Source of the DNA: an uncultured Muribaculaceae bacterium
Lineage (GTDB): Bacteria; Bacteroidota; Bacteroidia; Bacteroidales; Muribaculaceae
Reading direction: 5' to 3'
DNA length: 23,155 nucleotides
Assembly (NCBI GenBank): GCA_910578305.1
Contig: CAJTQH010000011.1
Span: 4,518 to 27,672 of the forward strand
Shown piece after piece: positions 7,442-15,536 of this stretch. The notes below the pieces were generated by a model. It was given only the letters and a program-made list of their open reading frames with translations, was not told the origin of the DNA and ran no database searches. Position 1 is the stretch's first letter. Every line of letters starts with the position of its first letter. A program made the translations under genes and the position numbers.

Positions 7442-8611
7442 GTGAATACCCCTAAGAGAATAGCTGTTCTGGGGAGTACCGGGTCTATCGGTACCCAGAC
7501 ACTCGACATAATATCTGAATATCCGCATTTGTTCAAGGCTCAGGTGCTCGTAGCCGGGCGCAATGCCGATCTTCTTGTGGAGCAATGTGTGAAATATCGT
7601 CCGGCGCTGGCTGTGATAGCCGACATATCGCAGTACGATCGTCTGAGAGCTGCGCTTGGTCCGCTGGGTATAGAAGTAGCGGCAGGCGATAACGCAGTTT
7701 GCGATGCCATGGAGCGCGATGATGTGGACACTGTGCTTACCGCTACGGTGGGCTACAGCGGTCTTGCTCCGACTATACGAGCCATAAAGGCGGGCAAAGA
7801 CATTGCTTTGGCCAATAAGGAGACTCTTGTAGTGGCCGGCGAATTGGTTACACGAATGCTGAAATCGTCTGGAAGCAGTGTGCTGCCTGTCGATTCGGAG
7901 CATTCGGCCATATATCAGTGTCTTGTCGGAGAGGATGTGGACATGGTGCATAAACTTATTATCACTGCTTCGGGCGGACCGTTCCGCAGATGGTCGAAAA
8001 ATGAACTCGAACACGTGACTGTGGAACATGCTCTGCATCATCCGAACTGGGCCATGGGTTCAAAGATTACTATTGATTCGGCTACGATGATGAACAAAGC
8101 ATTTGAAATCATTGAAGCGAGGTGGTTGTTTGACATCGCGCCCGAAAAGATAGAGGCGGTGGTGCATCCGCAATCGATAGTGCACTCGATGGTGCAGTTT
8201 TCCGACGGAGCGGTTAAAGCTCAGCTCGGATTGCCCGACATGCACCTGCCCATCCGATATGCACTGGGCAACGCGACTCGTCTGGCCACATCCGACCCGC
8301 AGATGACACTTGCCGACTACACATCACTCACATTTGAACGTCCGGATACGGAGCGTTTTCCATGTCTGACACTGGCACACCGTGCGCTTGCACACGGCGG
8401 TACTACCGCATGTGTGATCAATGCCGCAAATGAGGTGGCTGTTGATTCATTCCTGCGGCAGAAGTTGCGTTTTGTGGAGATATATCCTCTTATAATGGAA
8501 GTGCTGATGCAGATGACGGTTATGTCCGATCCAGGCTACGACGACTACGTGAATACCAATGCCGAGGCGCGTCGGAAAGCATCGGAACTGGTTGAAAATC
8601 ATAAATTCTGA
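7442..8611 (+). CDS. dxr: 1-deoxy-D-xylulose 5-phosphate reductoisomerase
   Basis: Dxr makes 2-C-methyl-D-erythritol 4-phosphate from DXP with NADPH and a divalent metal, the committed step of the non-mevalonate isoprenoid pathway, in the cytoplasm. Motifs: GSTGSIG nucleotide loop at residues 11-17, VDSEHSA with metal ligands D151 and E153, ASGGPFR, HPNWAMGSKITIDSATMMNK with the flexible loop, HPQSIVHSMV, and NAANEVAV. The frame is open from an ATG at 7394, but that codon lies upstream of the predicted transcription start and would add 16 residues that the family lacks. The GTG at 7442 gives 389 residues and the usual short lead into the first strand. rseP starts 10 bp after the stop, a common arrangement in Bacteroidota. 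Confidence 0.97.
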   Translation: MNTPKRIAVLGSTGSIGTQTLDIISEYPHLFKAQVLVAGRNADLLVEQCVKYRPALAVIADISQYDRLRAALGPLGIEVAAGDNAVCDAMERDDVDTVLTATVGYSGLAPTIRAIKAGKDIALANKETLVVAGELVTRMLKSSGSSVLPVDSEHSAIYQCLVGEDVDMVHKLIITASGGPFRRWSKNELEHVTVEHALHHPNWAMGSKITIDSATMMNKAFEIIEARWLFDIAPEKIEAVVHPQSIVHSMVQFSDGAVKAQLGLPDMHLPIRYALGNATRLATSDPQMTLADYTSLTFERPDTERFPCLTLAHRALAHGGTTACVINAANEVAVDSFLRQKLRFVEIYPLIMEVLMQMTVMSDPGYDDYVNTNAEARRKASELVENHKF

Positions 8612-8621
8612 TAATACGATT

Positions 8622-10031
8622 ATGGAGACATTTTTTATAAAAGCCGCTCAGTTGATAGTGGCACTGGCATTTCTGGTCATAATACATGAATTCGGCCATT
8701 ACATCATAGCCCGTATGTTTGGCATAAAGGTTGAGAAATTCTATCTGTTTTTCAATCCTTGGTTTTCTTTGGTAAAGTGGAAGCCGGCAAAGAAAGCCCC
8801 GGTATATGATAAAAACGGAAATGAACGTGCTACATGGCGTGATACGGAGTACGGTATCGGTTGGCTTCCGCTTGGCGGTTATGTGAAGATTGCCGGAATG
8901 ATCGATGAGTCGATGGACAAGGAGCAGATGGCACAGCCTGAACAACCGTGGGAATTCCGAGCTAAACCGGCCTATCAGCGTTTGTGTGTGATGTTGGCCG
9001 GAGTGGTATTCAACTTCATACTCGCAATACTGATTTATGCAGGCATAGCTTTCTACTGGGGAAACAAATATGTGCCACTCGACAGCGCATATGAGGGCAT
9101 GGCCTTCAGCGAGGCTGCGAAGAGTGCGGGATTTGTCGACGGAGACATTCCGCTGTTTGCCGATGGTCGAGTTATAGATGCGTCTGAAAATGACTTTCTG
9201 TATCAGATGGCCAATGCATCAAATGTAACTGTGTTACGAAAGTCAATGGCCGATTCGCTGACAGCAGCCGGACTGATGACTGTGCCACGTGATACTGTTA
9301 ATGTGGCTCTGCCCGAAAAATTCATACTTAAGCTCAATAATGACGAAGGCTTCATGAAATATCGCCTGCCGGTATATGTGAAGCAGCTACAGAGTGGTTC
9401 TGCGGCATCGAAGGCCGGGATGAAAGAAGGCGACCGTGTGATAGCTGTCGGGGGTGTGCCGACTCCGTCGTATGCCGAGTTGCAGGAGCAGTTGAAAGAA
9501 CATGCGGGTAAGTCTGTATCGGTGACCGTGGAGCGTGGCAGTGAAATACTGCAACTTAATGCTGTACCGACATCCGAAGGCAAGCTTGGATTCGGACTTA
9601 TGAAAATCACGGAGGTGTATCCTACCGTTGTAGAGAAATATACTTTTGCACAGTCGTTCCCCAAGGGATGGCAGTTGGGTACTACTATACTTGGCGACTA
9701 TGTCAGCTCGATGAAGCATCTGTTCAGCCGTGAAGGAGCCAAGAGCATAGGCGGATTCGGAGCGATCGGAGATATGTTCCCGGCCGAATGGAACTGGCTT
9801 ACATTCTGGGAAACCACCGCGTTTCTATCGGTGATACTTGCTTTTATGAACATAATTCCGATACCCGGACTTGATGGCGGTCATGTGATGTTCCTGATGT
9901 GGGAAGTGATCACGCGTCGTAAAGTAAGTGATAAAGTGATGGAATACGCGCAGTATGCAGGCATGATGTTCCTTTTGCTACTGCTGGTATATGCCAATGG
10001 AGCCGATATAGTGCGTGCAATAATGAACTAA
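8622..10031 (+). CDS. rseP: RIP metalloprotease RseP (site-2 protease)
   Basis: RseP is an intramembrane zinc metalloprotease that cleaves anti-sigma factors and leftover signal peptides in the inner membrane. The ATG at 8622 gives 469 residues and puts the zinc motif HEFGH (H22, H26) in the first membrane helix, as in the family. An upstream in-frame ATG at 8559 lies inside dxr and would add 21 polar residues. Two PDZ-like regions occupy the periplasmic part. The second is clear (GSAASKAGMKEGDRVIAVGG) and the first is degenerate (SAYEGMAFSEAAKSAGFVDG). The third zinc ligand is in IIPIPGLDGGH (D418), with membrane helices around it. It lies 10 bp after dxr and 9 bp before the methyltransferase gene. 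Its substrate anti-sigma factor is not in the window. Confidence 0.96.
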   Translation: METFFIKAAQLIVALAFLVIIHEFGHYIIARMFGIKVEKFYLFFNPWFSLVKWKPAKKAPVYDKNGNERATWRDTEYGIGWLPLGGYVKIAGMIDESMDKEQMAQPEQPWEFRAKPAYQRLCVMLAGVVFNFILAILIYAGIAFYWGNKYVPLDSAYEGMAFSEAAKSAGFVDGDIPLFADGRVIDASENDFLYQMANASNVTVLRKSMADSLTAAGLMTVPRDTVNVALPEKFILKLNNDEGFMKYRLPVYVKQLQSGSAASKAGMKEGDRVIAVGGVPTPSYAELQEQLKEHAGKSVSVTVERGSEILQLNAVPTSEGKLGFGLMKITEVYPTVVEKYTFAQSFPKGWQLGTTILGDYVSSMKHLFSREGAKSIGGFGAIGDMFPAEWNWLTFWETTAFLSVILAFMNIIPIPGLDGGHVMFLMWEVITRRKVSDKVMEYAQYAGMMFLLLLLVYANGADIVRAIMN

Positions 10032-10040
10032 AGAATCGAT

Positions 10041-11225
10041 ATGAAATATCCAGTTGTAACATTGCATCGTGGTAAAGAAGAATCGCTTAAGCGATTTCAT
10101 CCATGGGTGTTTTCCGGAGCCATACGCTCCATAGCCGACAATGTGGAAGAAGGCGATACCGTGAGTGTGGTTGCTGCCGACGGTACTCCGCTCGGTACCG
10201 GACATTATCAGATAGGAAGTATTGCAGTACGTATTCTCTCCGATAAAGACGAGTCTATTGATGCCGGTTTTTATAGACACAGATTGTCCGAGGCCTTACG
10301 CCTGCGCCGTTCGCTCGGACTTATACGTCCTGACAACGATGCCTATCGTCTTGTGCATGGAGAGGGCGATTTCCTGCCCGGACTGATAGTCGATGTATAT
10401 GGTCGCACAGCTGTGCTTCAGGCACATTCTCCAGGCATGCACTTTGCCCGGCAGATGATAGCCGAGGCTCTTGTGGCTCTTGATGGAGCGGAAATCGAAA
10501 ATGTGTATTATAAGTCGGAAACAACGCTTCCATATAAAGCAAGTCTTGATCCGCAGAATCAGTACATCATAGGAGGTTTCGACTCAAATGTGGCACTGGA
10601 AAACGGTCTTAAGTTTCATGTTGACTGGCTTAAGGGGCAGAAAACCGGATTTTTTGTGGACCAGCGCGACAATCGTCGTCTGCTCGAATCATTTTCATAC
10701 GGACGCAGAGTGCTCAACATGTTCTGCTATACAGGCGGATTTTCAGTATATGCTTTGCGCGGACAAGCCACCGAGGTGCATTCGGTCGATAGTTCGGCCA
10801 AGGCTGTAGCTCTTACGGAAGCCAACGTTAAGCTTAACTTCAGTGACGACGCTCCACACAAGTCGTTTGCTGTGGATGCGTTCAAGTTTCTGGCAGACAT
10901 GCCACAGGATGCTTATGATCTGGTGATCCTTGACCCGCCGGCTTTTGCCAAACATCGTGGAGCTATAAAAAATGCTCTGAGAGGTTATCAGCGTCTAAAC
11001 GCCAAAGCTATGGAGAAGATGCCTTCGGGCAGTGTGCTGTTTACATTCTCATGTTCGCAGGCTATATCCAAAGAGCAGTTCCGTCTGGCTGTATTCTCGG
11101 CGGCTGCGCAGACCGGCCGCAGAGTTCGCATCCTGCATCAACTCACGCAGCCGGCCGACCATCCGGTAAATATATATCATCCGGAGGGCGAATATCTAAA
11201 GGGACTCATTCTTTACATTGAATAA
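10041..11225 (+). CDS. rlmI: Class I rRNA large-subunit methyltransferase, RlmI family (PUA + SAM domain)
   Basis: The protein matches the RlmI/RlmK-like family, whose E. coli member makes m5C1962 in 23S rRNA using S-adenosylmethionine. It has 394 residues. An N-terminal PUA domain comes first (about 1-75, including RFHPWVFSGAI). A central EEHEE-type region contains GEGDFLPGLIVDVYG. The Rossmann methyltransferase domain shows FVDQRDNRR, NMFCYTGGFSVYAL as the SAM-binding loop, the acidic tip in VDSS, the catalytic-region motif LDPPAF (D298), and TFSCS with candidate nucleophile C338. The start at 10041 lies 9 bp after rseP. The exact target base in this organism is inferred by family; related members act on other cytosines. 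Confidence 0.9.
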   Translation: MKYPVVTLHRGKEESLKRFHPWVFSGAIRSIADNVEEGDTVSVVAADGTPLGTGHYQIGSIAVRILSDKDESIDAGFYRHRLSEALRLRRSLGLIRPDNDAYRLVHGEGDFLPGLIVDVYGRTAVLQAHSPGMHFARQMIAEALVALDGAEIENVYYKSETTLPYKASLDPQNQYIIGGFDSNVALENGLKFHVDWLKGQKTGFFVDQRDNRRLLESFSYGRRVLNMFCYTGGFSVYALRGQATEVHSVDSSAKAVALTEANVKLNFSDDAPHKSFAVDAFKFLADMPQDAYDLVILDPPAFAKHRGAIKNALRGYQRLNAKAMEKMPSGSVLFTFSCSQAISKEQFRLAVFSAAAQTGRRVRILHQLTQPADHPVNIYHPEGEYLKGLILYIE

Positions 11226-11246
11226 ATCAATCGGAAATAAACATAT

Positions 11247-13262
11247 ATGCTGAAATTTAACAAAGCCATGGTGGGTGCGGCGCTCACTTTTATGACCACA
11301 AATATGATGGCAAACAATACCACTGACAAAGATTTTAATTATGTTGTTGACCGCTTCTCAGACATAGAGGTGCTTCGCTATAAAGTTCCCGGATTCGAGG
11401 AGTTGTCGCTCAATCAGAAAAAGCTGGTGTACTATCTGACAGAAGCTGCCATATCCGGACGCGACATCCTCTGGGATCAGAACGGCAGGTACAATCTTGC
11501 ATTACGTCGTTTGCTGGAGAATATATACACAGGATATTCCGGCGACAGACGTTCGGATGACTTCAAGGCTTTTGAAAAATATCTCAAGCAAGTGTGGTTT
11601 GGCAACGGTGTACACCACCACTATTCGATGGATAAGTTTACGCCGGAATTCAGCCGTGAGTTTTTCGATGCTCAGGTAAAGGCATTGCCTGCCGACAAAG
11701 TGCCTGCCGACATTGATGTACTGGCTCGTCTTATATTCGATCCCTCTTTTATGGCCAAGAAGGTCAATCAGGCGGAAGGAGCCGATCTTATAGCCACTTC
11801 GGCAAGCAATCTTTATGAGAATGTGACTCAGAAAGAGGTCGAGGACTACTATGCGGCAATCAAAGACAATACTGATCAGACTCCGATATCATATGGACTT
11901 AACGCTCGTGTGGCCAAAGTCAACGGTAAGGTCGTTGAACAGACTTATAAGATAGGCGGACTTTACAGTAATGCCATAAGTCGCATCGTGGAAAACCTGA
12001 AGATGGCTTCAGCTTATGCCGAAAACGACAGGCAGCGTGCCGTGATCAACAAACTTATCGAATATTATACAACAGGCGACCTTAAAGCTTTTGACGATTA
12101 TTCGATATTATGGGTGGGCGATGCCGATTCACAGGTTGACTTTATCAACGGTTTTATCGAAAGCTATGATGATCCGCTGGGTATGACCGGCAACTGGGAA
12201 TCGATAGTAAATTTCAAGAATCTCGACGCTTCTCACCGTACTGAAGTGATAAGTGGTAACGCACAGTGGTTTGAAAACAATTCACCTGTCGATCCGAGGT
12301 TTCGCAAAGACAAGGTAAAAGGTGTGTCGGCCAAAGTGATCACTGCCGCTATTCTGGCCGGTGATGCCTATCCCGCAACCCCCATCGGCATTAATCTTCC
12401 CAATGCCAACTGGATACGTGCGGCCCACGGCTCAAAATCCGTAACCATTGAAAATATAACCCAGGCCTACGATGAGGCTTCGCACGGCAACGGATTCAAC
12501 GAAGAGTTTGTGCCCGACTCGTCCATGCGTGCGCTTATGGACGACTATCTTTTTATTACCGACAATCTTCACACCGATCTTCACGAATGTCTCGGTCACG
12601 GTTCCGGACGTCTGCTGCCTGGAGTGGATCCTGATGCTCTTAAAGCCCATGGTTCTACACTCGAGGAGGCTCGTGCCGACCTGTTTGCACTCTATTATCT
12701 GGCCGATCCGAAGCTTATCGAACTTGGCCTGATTGACAGTCCAGAGGCATATAAAGCACAGTATTACAAGTATATTCTCAATGGTCTTATGACTCAGCTC
12801 ATGCGCATAGAGCCCGGCAAAGACGTTGAAGAAGCGCACATGCGCAATCGTAAACTCATCGCTGAATGGGCTCTTGAAAAAGGTGCTCCCGAAAAGGTGA
12901 TCGAGTTGTATACTGAAAATGGCAAGACATATATCCGCATCAACGACTATGAACGTCTGCGTCAGCTTTTCGGCCAGTTGCTCGGAGAGATACAGCGCAT
13001 AAAGAGCGAGGGCGATTATGAAGCCGGACGCGATCTGGTGGAAGGTTATGCCGTGAAGGTGGATCCCAAACTTCATCGTGAGGTGCTCGATCGTTATTCG
13101 CACCTTACCATTGCCCCTTACCGTGGCTTTGTCAATCCGGTATATCGTCCGGTATTCGATGCCGATAAAAACGAGATTGTAGACGTGGCGGTGGAATATA
13201 ATGAAGGTTACGCCGATCAGATGCTGCGTTATTCACGTCAGTATTCCACACTCTCAAAATAA
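11247..13262 (+). CDS. Dipeptidyl peptidase III (M49), with predicted signal peptide
   Basis: This is a zinc exopeptidase releasing N-terminal dipeptides from short oligopeptides. The M49 signature HEXXGH is present as HECLGH (zinc ligands H446 and H451, catalytic E447). The second conserved motif is EEARAD at 473-478, with E474 as third zinc ligand; the final acidic residue is Asp instead of the Glu found in mammalian enzymes. At 671 residues the length fits bacterial members. The first 22 residues (a lysine, then a hydrophobic run ending near MMA) look like a signal peptide, so a periplasmic location is likely; a peptide-scavenging role is an inference. It follows the methyltransferase by 21 bp and precedes recR by 18 bp. 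The family assignment is firm; export rests on the N-terminus only. Confidence 0.95.
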   Translation: MLKFNKAMVGAALTFMTTNMMANNTTDKDFNYVVDRFSDIEVLRYKVPGFEELSLNQKKLVYYLTEAAISGRDILWDQNGRYNLALRRLLENIYTGYSGDRRSDDFKAFEKYLKQVWFGNGVHHHYSMDKFTPEFSREFFDAQVKALPADKVPADIDVLARLIFDPSFMAKKVNQAEGADLIATSASNLYENVTQKEVEDYYAAIKDNTDQTPISYGLNARVAKVNGKVVEQTYKIGGLYSNAISRIVENLKMASAYAENDRQRAVINKLIEYYTTGDLKAFDDYSILWVGDADSQVDFINGFIESYDDPLGMTGNWESIVNFKNLDASHRTEVISGNAQWFENNSPVDPRFRKDKVKGVSAKVITAAILAGDAYPATPIGINLPNANWIRAAHGSKSVTIENITQAYDEASHGNGFNEEFVPDSSMRALMDDYLFITDNLHTDLHECLGHGSGRLLPGVDPDALKAHGSTLEEARADLFALYYLADPKLIELGLIDSPEAYKAQYYKYILNGLMTQLMRIEPGKDVEEAHMRNRKLIAEWALEKGAPEKVIELYTENGKTYIRINDYERLRQLFGQLLGEIQRIKSEGDYEAGRDLVEGYAVKVDPKLHREVLDRYSHLTIAPYRGFVNPVYRPVFDADKNEIVDVAVEYNEGYADQMLRYSRQYSTLSK

Positions 13263-13266
13263 TATC

Positions 13267-13271
13267 GGAGG
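13267..13271 (+). promoter_or_regulatory. Shine-Dalgarno sequence of recR
   Basis: GGAGG lies 9 bases before the recR ATG at 13281, in the 18-bp gap after dipeptidyl peptidase III. Most genes in this window have no recognisable Shine-Dalgarno sequence, as is usual in Bacteroidota, so this one stands out and supports the chosen recR start. Confidence 0.5.
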
Positions 13272-13280
13272 ATACTTCTG

Positions 13281-13907
13281 ATGCAGGAAGAATTTGCCTC
13301 ACGACTACTGGAAAATGCTGTCACAGAGCTGTCGCGCTTGCCTGGTATCGGCCGCAAGACGGCTCTGCGGCTTGCATTGCATCTGCTGCGTCGCGACGAA
13401 TCGGAGGGCGTGGCTCTTGGCGAAGCTCTTATAGCACTGCGACGCAACATCACTTATTGCAAGGAATGTCATAACATATCGGAGACGGAATTGTGCCCTA
13501 TATGTGCATCCGAGCGTAGAGATCATACCACTGTGTGCGTGGTGGAGAGCGTCAACGATGTGATGAGTGTGGAGCGTACACGACAGTTTGACGGAGTGTA
13601 TCATGTGCTTGGAGGCGTGATATCACCCATGGACGGTATCGGGCCGGATTCACTGGAGATAGACTCACTTGTGGCTCGTGTGGCGGCAGGAGATGTCAGA
13701 GAAGTGATACTTGCATTGGGGGCGACAATGGAGGGTGATACTACCAATTTCTATATATTCCGCAAACTTGCTCCGTTTGCTAATGTGCGTGTTACTCAGC
13801 TTGCGCGTGGTGTGGCTGTGGGCAACGATCTGGAATATACCGACGAGATCACTCTCGGTCGGTCGCTGTTGCAGCGTGTTTTGTTCAGTGATTCATTCAA
13901 TTCATGA
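13281..13907 (+). CDS. recR: Recombination mediator protein RecR
   Basis: RecR works with RecO (and RecF) to load RecA onto SSB-coated single-stranded DNA during gap repair. All parts of the usual 200-residue protein are present in 208 residues. They are the N-terminal helix-hairpin-helix (LSRLPGIGRKTALRLA), a four-cysteine zinc finger (C60, C63, C72, C75), a Toprim domain (VVESVNDVMSVE onwards, with LGGVISPMDGIGP) and the C-terminal LARGVAVGNDLEYTDEITLGRSL. The ATG at 13281 follows a good Shine-Dalgarno. The stop overlaps the start of the acetyltransferase gene by ATGA, indicating translational coupling. RecO and RecF are not in the window. Confidence 0.98.
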   Translation: MQEEFASRLLENAVTELSRLPGIGRKTALRLALHLLRRDESEGVALGEALIALRRNITYCKECHNISETELCPICASERRDHTTVCVVESVNDVMSVERTRQFDGVYHVLGGVISPMDGIGPDSLEIDSLVARVAAGDVREVILALGATMEGDTTNFYIFRKLAPFANVRVTQLARGVAVGNDLEYTDEITLGRSLLQRVLFSDSFNS

Positions 13908-14425
13908 TTACCGGTGATAAAATGGCGCTTCGCGCTCCGGAGCCTTGCGATGTGGACATGATGTTTCTGTTGGAAAACGACCGCAGCGTGTGGCCTCACG
14001 GGCGTACACGTGCACCCATGTCGCGACAGATGCTTTGGGAGTATGTGCACAATTATGATGCCGATATACTCGCTGCAGGGCAGGCCCGTATGATAATTGA
14101 TATCGATGGCGATGCTGTCGGCATGGTGGATCTTTACGATATCGATGTATTGAATCGTCGAGCAGGCGTGTCGATAATGATTGGTAAGCCTTATCGAAAT
14201 GCAGGTAACGGCCTTGCGGCTCTGAAATTGCTTGCGGAATATGCGCATAAAGATCTCGGCCTGCATCAGCTGTGGGCTGTAGTGTCGTCGGACAATGCTC
14301 CATCACGAGCGTTGTTTGCCGCTGCCGGATATTCTGTCTCGGGTTGTTTGCGCTCATGGGTGCGCGTCGGAGAGCACTACACCGATGCCTATGTGCATCA
14401 GTTGTTGCTTGTAGAACCGAGATAG
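13904..14425 (+). CDS. GNAT-family N-acetyltransferase (SpeG/RimJ-like)
   Basis: This is a 173-residue acetyl-CoA-dependent transferase. The acetyl-CoA pyrophosphate loop is visible as YRNAGNGLAALKLL (about 95-108), followed by the LGLHQLWAVVSSDNAPSRALFAAAGY block, where asparagine and the ALFAAAGY helix are GNAT hallmarks. The N-terminal part (MALRAPEPCDVDMMFLLEND) resembles SpeG- and RimJ-type members that acetylate polyamines or protein N-termini. The substrate cannot be told from sequence. The ATG overlaps the recR stop by 4 bp; an internal ATG at 13922 is a weaker alternative that would remove six residues. It is the last gene of the plus-strand operon and converges with the kdsA side. 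Confidence 0.88.
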   Translation: MITGDKMALRAPEPCDVDMMFLLENDRSVWPHGRTRAPMSRQMLWEYVHNYDADILAAGQARMIIDIDGDAVGMVDLYDIDVLNRRAGVSIMIGKPYRNAGNGLAALKLLAEYAHKDLGLHQLWAVVSSDNAPSRALFAAAGYSVSGCLRSWVRVGEHYTDAYVHQLLLVEPR

Positions 14426-14433
14426 CGCTCGGT
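14416..14433 (+). terminator. Weak hairpin over the acetyltransferase stop codon
   Basis: ACCGAG (14416-14421) and CTCGGT (14428-14433) form a 6-bp stem with a 6-base loop that contains the TAG stop. No T run follows on either strand, so it is at best a poor terminator. I see no better one between the convergent operons at 14426-14701. Confidence 0.25.
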
Positions 14434-14455
14434 CATAATCGACACGATGTCCGAT

Positions 14456-14683
14456 TCAAATGAGTCGCTGGCGATAGCTCTTGAGTCTGTGTCTTAAATA
14501 TACTATATAGTTGAGGATCCGTGATCTGCTTACGAGACTTATGTAGTGATTGCGCCGACGTGGCTCTGTGTCAATACGGCGCATAATATCGTCCACGTCC
14601 TTGTCTGAACGAGGGATGCCGGCAGGACAAGCATCCTGCAATTTCCACTGAAAACAGCAGTCTAACCAGTACAGGGCAGACAT
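14456..14683 (-). CDS. Small hypothetical protein downstream of kdsA
   Basis: I do not recognise this 75-residue ORF. It begins with an ATG 18 bases after the kdsA TAG stop and in the same reading frame, and it stops 30 bp short of the convergent acetyltransferase gene, so it fills the only gap between the two operons. The codons resemble those of neighbouring genes (GAC, GAT, CGC, CGT, ATT, GCC). The N-terminal part is hydrophobic with aromatic and cysteine residues (ALYWLDCCFQW). The rest is very basic, with an arginine-rich stretch (IMRRIDTEPRRRNHY) and a C-terminal helix-like segment (LRHRLKSYRQRL). A 7-bp inverted repeat within it (TGCGCCG/CGGCGCA) is explained by arginine codons. It could be a real conserved small protein or a chance ORF. 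Confidence 0.42.
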   Translation of the reverse strand: MSALYWLDCCFQWKLQDACPAGIPRSDKDVDDIMRRIDTEPRRRNHYISLVSRSRILNYIVYLRHRLKSYRQRLI

Positions 14684-14701
14684 CAGTGGGATGAGTCCGG
14701 C

Positions 14702-15523
14702 CTATTGACAGAAGTCAGATATAGCCGAGCGTATCACCGTAAGCCGTTGCAACAATTGAGGCAGCTCTGCCAGAGGCAGCATGTTGGCTCCGTCGCTTTT
14801 CGCTTTCGACGGCTCGGGATGTGTTTCTATAAATAGTCCGTCGACTCCTACGGCTATTCCAGCCCGGGCTATGGTCTCGATGAGATCCGGACGTCCGCCT
14901 GTTACGCCTTTTGACTGATTGGGTTGCTGAAGAGAGTGTGTCGCATCAAGTATTACGGGACATCCGAACTGCTGCATTTCCGGTATGCCACGATAGTCTA
15001 CAATAAGATCCTGATAGCCGAAGCTGACACCTCGTTCGGTTACGGCCACATGCTCGTTGCCCGCATCGCGCACTTTCTGGACGGCAAACTGCATGGCCTC
15101 AGGTGACAAAAACTGACCTTTTTTGATGTTGACAGTCTTGCCGGTACGGGCCGCGGCGATGAGCAGGTCGGTCTGGCGGCACAGAAATGCCGGAATCTGT
15201 AGCACGTCAACAAATTCAGCCGCCATTTCAGCCTCTTCGGGTGAGTGTATGTCGGTCACTACCGGACACCCGAATGTGTCGCGTACCTTGCGGAGAATGT
15301 TAAGGGCTTCCATGTCGCCGATGCCTGTGAATGAGTCGATACGTGATCGGTTGGCTTTGCGGTATGAGCCTTTGAATATATAAGGAATATTGAGTCTGGA
15401 TGTTGTCTCTACGATCTTTTCGGCAATCTCGAGTGCCATTTTCTCGCCTTCGATCACACATGGACCGGCGAGCAGAAAGAAATTGTCGGAAGGAGAGAGG
15501 CTTTTTATGATTTCGTGAGTCAT
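14702..15523 (-). CDS. kdsA: 3-deoxy-8-phosphooctulonate synthase
   Basis: KdsA condenses phosphoenolpyruvate with arabinose 5-phosphate to give KDO 8-phosphate, the precursor of the inner-core sugar of lipopolysaccharide. Motifs: LLAGPCVIEG, FKGSYRKANRSR, GCPVVTDIHSPEEA, LQIPAFLCRQTDLL, IKKGQFLSPEAM, FGYQDLIVDYR, LDATHSLQQP and FIETHPEPSKAKSDGANML. The cysteine of GPC (C22) together with the later His, Glu and Asp residues is the ligand set of the metal-dependent class II enzymes; class I enzymes such as E. coli have Asn there. The frame opens at a TTG (15544) overlapping rsmE, but the ATG at 15523 is preferred, giving 273 residues and a 13-bp gap after rsmE. A small ORF follows in the same frame. 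Confidence 0.96.
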   Translation of the reverse strand: MTHEIIKSLSPSDNFFLLAGPCVIEGEKMALEIAEKIVETTSRLNIPYIFKGSYRKANRSRIDSFTGIGDMEALNILRKVRDTFGCPVVTDIHSPEEAEMAAEFVDVLQIPAFLCRQTDLLIAAARTGKTVNIKKGQFLSPEAMQFAVQKVRDAGNEHVAVTERGVSFGYQDLIVDYRGIPEMQQFGCPVILDATHSLQQPNQSKGVTGGRPDLIETIARAGIAVGVDGLFIETHPEPSKAKSDGANMLPLAELPQLLQRLTVIRSAISDFCQ

Positions 15524-15536
15524 GATGTTGGTTATG

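Noticed and set aside
7328..8041. 237-codon open frame on the minus strand
   Set aside because: It is antisense to dxr and runs through the dxr promoter; the translation is not protein-like.
8559..8621. Upstream ATG start for rseP at 8559
   Set aside because: It lies inside dxr and adds 21 polar residues before the first membrane helix that carries HEFGH.
14551..14583. 7-bp inverted repeat TGCGCCG/CGGCGCA with a 19-base gap
   Set aside because: It is explained by arginine codons in the small ORF, has a long loop and no T run.
14622..14639. GCAGGA/TCCTGC hairpin downstream of kdsA
   Set aside because: The stem is only 6 bp and no T run follows on either strand, so it does not look like a terminator.
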